DNA from: HGM05232 sp036661515
GTDB taxonomy: Bacteria > Bacteroidota > Bacteroidia > Bacteroidales > Muribaculaceae
Assembly (NCBI GenBank): GCA_036661515.1
Contig: JAVWYO010000102.1
Span: forward strand, 1 to 7,305
DNA: 7,305 nucleotides
Direction of reading: 5' to 3'
Below, piece by piece: positions 4,839 through 7,305 of this stretch. The notes beneath the pieces are model-generated. The model ran no database searches and had not been told where the DNA came from. It saw only the letters and a program-made list of their open reading frames with translations. The translations under genes were made by a program, and so were the position numbers. How positions within the stretch are numbered: the first letter of the stretch is position 1; the number at the start of each line of letters is the position of its first letter.

Positions 4839-6626
4839 ATGAGCGAAGAATTAAACAATTCTCCTATCGATAATTTCGATTGGGACGCCTATGAAAATGG
4901 CGAAACTCAAGGGGCTAAGACCCGCGAGGAACAGGAAACTACTTATGACGCGTCACTTAATACAATTAAGGACAAAGATGTAATCGACGGTACTATAATC
5001 TCTCTAAACAAAAGAGAAGTTGTGGTTAACATCGGGTATAAGTCAGATGGTATTATTCCACTTAACGAATTTCGTTATAATCCAGAATTGAAAGTAGGTG
5101 ACACCGTAGAAGTGTATATCGAGAATCAAGAGGATAAGAAGGGACAATTAATCCTTTCACACAAAAAAGCACGCGCCACACGTAGTTGGGACCGCGTAAA
5201 TGAAGCACTTGAGAATGATGAAATCATAAAGGGCTTTATAAAATGTCGTACAAAGGGTGGTATGATTGTAGATGTCTTTGGCATCGAAGCATTCCTTCCA
5301 GGCTCACAAATTGATGTAAAACCTATCCGTGACTATGATGTATTTGTAGGAAAAACGATGGAATTTAAGGTTGTAAAAATCAATCAAGAATTTAAGAATG
5401 TTGTTGTTTCACATAAAGCTCTTATTGAAGCAGAACTTGAGCAACAAAAGAAAGATATTATTGCTAAGCTTGAAAAGGGTCAAGTACTTGAAGGAACGGT
5501 TAAGAATATTACCTCTTATGGTGTATTTATCGACCTTGGAGGCGTTGATGGTCTTATTCACATCACCGACTTATCATGGGGACGTGTTAATCACCCAGAA
5601 GAAGTTGTAGCCCTTGATCAAAAACTAAACGTAGTAATTCTTGACTTTGATGACGAGAAGAAGCGTATAGCTCTTGGCCTAAAACAACTACAACCACATC
5701 CATGGGATGCACTTGATAGCGAGCTAAAAGTAGGCGATAAGGTTAAGGGTAAAGTTGTCGTTATGGCAGATTACGGTGCATTTATTGAAATCGCAGCAGG
5801 TGTAGAAGGTTTAATCCACGTATCAGAAATGTCTTGGTCACAACATCTTCGTTCAGCACAAGACTTTATGAAAGTAGGCGATGAAGTAGAAGCAGTTGTT
5901 CTAACTCTTGACCGTGACGAACGTAAGATGTCTCTTGGTCTAAAACAACTAAAGAATGATCCTTGGGAAAATATAGATGCAAAATATGCAATCGGTTCAC
6001 AACACACAGCTAAAGTACGTAACTTTACAAACTTTGGTGTATTTGTAGAAATCGAAGAAGGCGTTGATGGTCTTATTCACATTTCAGACCTATCATGGAC
6101 AAAGAAAATCAAACACCCATCAGAGTTTACTCAAATAGGTGCAGATATTGAAGTACAAGTACTTGAAATAGACAAGGACAATCGTCGTCTAAGTCTTGGA
6201 CATAAGCAACTTGAAGAAAATCCATGGGACGTATTTGAAACAGTATTTACTCTTGGAAGTGTTCACGAAGGAACCATTACCGAAATGCTTGATAAGGGTG
6301 CAGTAATTGCATTACCTTATGGCGTAGAAGGTTTTGCTACTCCTAAGCATCTTGTAAAAGAAGACGGAACACAAGCACAAGCTGAAGAAAAATTAGATTT
6401 CAAGGTAATTGAATTTAATAAGGACGCTAAGCGTATTATCCTTTCACATAGCCGTATCTTTGAAGATGAAGCTAAGGCTGAAGCAAAGAAGACCGCAAAG
6501 AAAGCAGCTAAGAGCGAAGATGCAACTCAAAGTGCAATGACAAGTAACAACAACACAATGGAGAAAACTACTCTTGGTGATTTGGAAGGACTTGCAGCAT
6601 TAAGAGATAAGCTTGCAAACAAGTAA
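4839..6626 (+). CDS. rpsA: 30S ribosomal protein S1 (bS1)
   Basis: S1 binds mRNA at the small ribosomal subunit and helps unfold and position leaders, which matters in Bacteroidota because they rarely use Shine-Dalgarno pairing. The 595-residue protein has an acidic N-terminal extension (1-42). Six S1 OB-fold domains lie at about 43-111, 124-195, 211-285, 296-370, 383-457 and 470-540. Domains 3-5 are the most canonical, each with a GVFI/GAFI strand, GLIH and a DLSW or EMSW segment, and an ALGLKQL, SLGLKQL or SLGHKQL end. The domains are joined by short linkers such as HPWDAL and DPWENI. The C-terminal tail has an Ala/Lys-rich low-complexity part (about 542-566) and a final conserved TLGDLEGLAALRDKL segment. 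It is transcribed alone from its own promoter to its own terminator. Length and domain count are normal for the phylum. Confidence 0.97.
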   Translation: MSEELNNSPIDNFDWDAYENGETQGAKTREEQETTYDASLNTIKDKDVIDGTIISLNKREVVVNIGYKSDGIIPLNEFRYNPELKVGDTVEVYIENQEDKKGQLILSHKKARATRSWDRVNEALENDEIIKGFIKCRTKGGMIVDVFGIEAFLPGSQIDVKPIRDYDVFVGKTMEFKVVKINQEFKNVVVSHKALIEAELEQQKKDIIAKLEKGQVLEGTVKNITSYGVFIDLGGVDGLIHITDLSWGRVNHPEEVVALDQKLNVVILDFDDEKKRIALGLKQLQPHPWDALDSELKVGDKVKGKVVVMADYGAFIEIAAGVEGLIHVSEMSWSQHLRSAQDFMKVGDEVEAVVLTLDRDERKMSLGLKQLKNDPWENIDAKYAIGSQHTAKVRNFTNFGVFVEIEEGVDGLIHISDLSWTKKIKHPSEFTQIGADIEVQVLEIDKDNRRLSLGHKQLEENPWDVFETVFTLGSVHEGTITEMLDKGAVIALPYGVEGFATPKHLVKEDGTQAQAEEKLDFKVIEFNKDAKRIILSHSRIFEDEAKAEAKKTAKKAAKSEDATQSAMTSNNNTMEKTTLGDLEGLAALRDKLANK

Positions 6627-6652
6627 TACTTAGAATAGTATATTTTTATATC

Positions 6653-6685
6653 AGAGGCATTCCTTTAACTGGGGGTGCCTCTTTT
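6653..6685 (+). terminator. Terminator of rpsA
   Basis: AGAGGCATTCC (6653-6663) pairs with GGGGTGCCTCT (6672-6682) over 11 bp, including two G-T pairs, with an 8-base loop. TTTT follows at 6682-6685. It lies 26 bases after the rpsA stop codon. Confidence 0.85.
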
Positions 6686-6710
6686 GATTTATTACTGGTT
6701 GATGAGGTGT

Positions 6711-6734
6711 ACGCACATTACGCACGTTACGCAC
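6711..6734. repeat. Three tandem ACGCAC repeats, 9-bp period
   Basis: ACGCAC occurs at 6711-6716, 6720-6725 and 6729-6734, separated by ATT and GTT, giving iteron-like 9-bp spacing. T-rich tracts follow (6736-6741 and 6744-6750). The rest of the 6686-6898 spacer shows no gene; it contains an orphan minus-strand -7 box at 6779-6786 and a run of eight T at 6837-6844. Confidence 0.7.
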
Positions 6735-6778
6735 CCTTTTTGCTTTTTTTCGCATTAAGTTGATAGTGTGATTATTAG

Positions 6779-6786
6779 CAAAGGTA
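6779..6786 (-). promoter_or_regulatory. Orphan -7 box on the minus strand
   Basis: The minus strand reads TACCTTTG, a perfect TAnnTTTG, inside a GCTACCTTTGC context common in Bacteroidota promoters. No TTG-like -33 box lies 19-21 bases upstream and no gene follows on this strand. It may be chance, or it may start a small or antisense RNA running through the ACGCAC repeats toward the rpsA 3' end. Confidence 0.2.
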
Positions 6787-6841
6787 GTGTTCAAACTTGG
6801 ACTGAGATGTGGAAAAAAAGATGAATAGATTGGTCGTTTTT

Positions 6842-6872
6842 TTTAAAAGTTGAAAAATAACATGTATATTTA
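6842..6872 (+). promoter_or_regulatory. Weak candidate promoter of the DUF4491 gene
   Basis: TTTA (6842-6845), a 19-base spacer and TATATTTA (6865-6872) each differ by one base from the Bacteroidota consensus. An alternative -7 is AAGATTTG (6877-6884), also one mismatch but without a -33 partner. The gene needs a promoter, because rpsA is terminated upstream. Confidence 0.35.
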
Positions 6873-6898
6873 CTGCAAGATTTGTTAGAGTAAAAAAC

Positions 6899-7222
6899 AT
6901 GATGGACTTTTTAGCGCAATATCATCTTCTTGGACTTTTAATAGGAGTGTGTACATTTTTGATAATTGGTGCATTTCACCCTGTGGTAATAAAATGCGAG
7001 TATTATTTTAGTACTAAGTGTTGGTGGTGGTTTCTTGTAATGGGGATTATTGGTGTAGGATTGTCGATTTATGTTGACAATATATTGTTTGCTGCTTTGC
7101 TTGGAGTAACGTCGTTTTCGTGCTTTTGGAGTATTTTAGAAATATTTGAGCAGGAAGAACGTGTTCGCAAGGGGTGGTTTCCTCGAAATCCTAAGCGCAA
7201 ATATCGATTTGATAAGGATTAG
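6899..7222 (+). CDS. DUF4491 family membrane protein
   Basis: This is a small integral membrane protein of unknown function, 107 residues, matching the Bacteroidota DUF4491 pattern. Three hydrophobic segments are visible at about 9-31, 42-59 and 62-83. The conserved features I recognise are GAFHPVVIK at the end of the first segment, an EYYF...KCWWWF stretch before the second, and the C-terminal cytosolic-looking motif FEQEERVRKGWFPRNPKRK (about 83-101). Two ATG codons in tandem (6899 and 6902) make the exact start ambiguous by one residue. No catalytic residues can be named. It stands alone between the rpsA terminator and its own terminator. A run of ten T follows the stop codon directly. Confidence 0.88.
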   Translation: MMDFLAQYHLLGLLIGVCTFLIIGAFHPVVIKCEYYFSTKCWWWFLVMGIIGVGLSIYVDNILFAALLGVTSFSCFWSILEIFEQEERVRKGWFPRNPKRKYRFDKD

Positions 7223-7245
7223 TTTTTTTTTTGGATGTTAATATT

Positions 7246-7295
7246 AGGCGATTTATATGCTACTAAGGAGTGGTAATATAAGTCGCCTTTTTTTT
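7246..7295 (+). terminator. Terminator of the DUF4491 gene
   Basis: AGGCGATTTATAT (7246-7258) pairs with ATATAAGTCGCCT (7276-7288) over 13 bp with one G-T pair. A further TAC/GTA pairing is possible toward the loop. Eight T residues follow (7288-7295). It is a textbook intrinsic terminator 23 bases after the stop codon. Confidence 0.9.
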
Positions 7296-7305
7296 GTGCG
7301 AATTT

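Noticed and set aside
6705..6750. Terminator formed by GGTG/CACC around the ACGCAC repeats plus T-tract
   Set aside because: Only about five base pairs can form around a long loop, much weaker than the other terminators in the window.

Overview
The window is ordinary chromosomal DNA from a Bacteroidota genome, most likely order Bacteroidales. Three things point there. The protein families include Bacteroidota-type RuvC, DUF4286, DUF4491 and a roughly 600-residue six-domain S1. Several genes are preceded by the Bacteroidota sigma-ABfr type promoter (-7 box TAnnTTTG with a TTG-like -33 box 19-21 bp upstream). No start codon has a convincing Shine-Dalgarno sequence; starts lie in A/T-rich leaders. 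The genus cannot be fixed from the sequence alone.

Layout. Bases 1-306 hold no gene: there is an imperfect inverted repeat (15-155) enclosing a strong hairpin (54-82), scattered ATTCTGTGG-like repeats, and a hairpin terminator. On the minus strand follow tRNA-Arg(ACG) with its own promoter, ruvC, and a DUF4286 gene just upstream of ruvC. A divergent promoter region separates these from a plus-strand pair, pyrE and an SRPBCC-like protein, closed by a hairpin terminator. Next come a YfcE-type metallophosphoesterase with a GTG start and a SPOR-domain lipoprotein with its own promoter. An AT-rich spacer ends in a terminator shared with the convergent minus-strand ThiF/MoeB/HesA-type adenylyltransferase. 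Divergent from that lies rpsA (ribosomal protein bS1) with a clean promoter, a short structured leader and a terminator. A 272-base gene-poor spacer with a 9-bp tandem repeat precedes a DUF4491 membrane protein, which ends at a strong terminator close to the window edge.

Functionally the genes are mostly housekeeping: Holliday junction resolution (ruvC), pyrimidine synthesis (pyrE), translation (tRNA-Arg, rpsA) and cell-envelope/peptidoglycan binding (SPOR lipoprotein), plus three conserved proteins of uncertain role. I see no insertion sequence, CRISPR array, prophage or defence system.

The items most worth a second look are the A19-U56 elbow pair in the tRNA, the loss of the crossover-loop cysteine and zinc cysteines in the ThiF-like protein, the palindrome filling the tRNA promoter spacer, the nested inverted repeats at the left end, and the triple ACGCAC repeat after rpsA. 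None amounts to a clearly new system.
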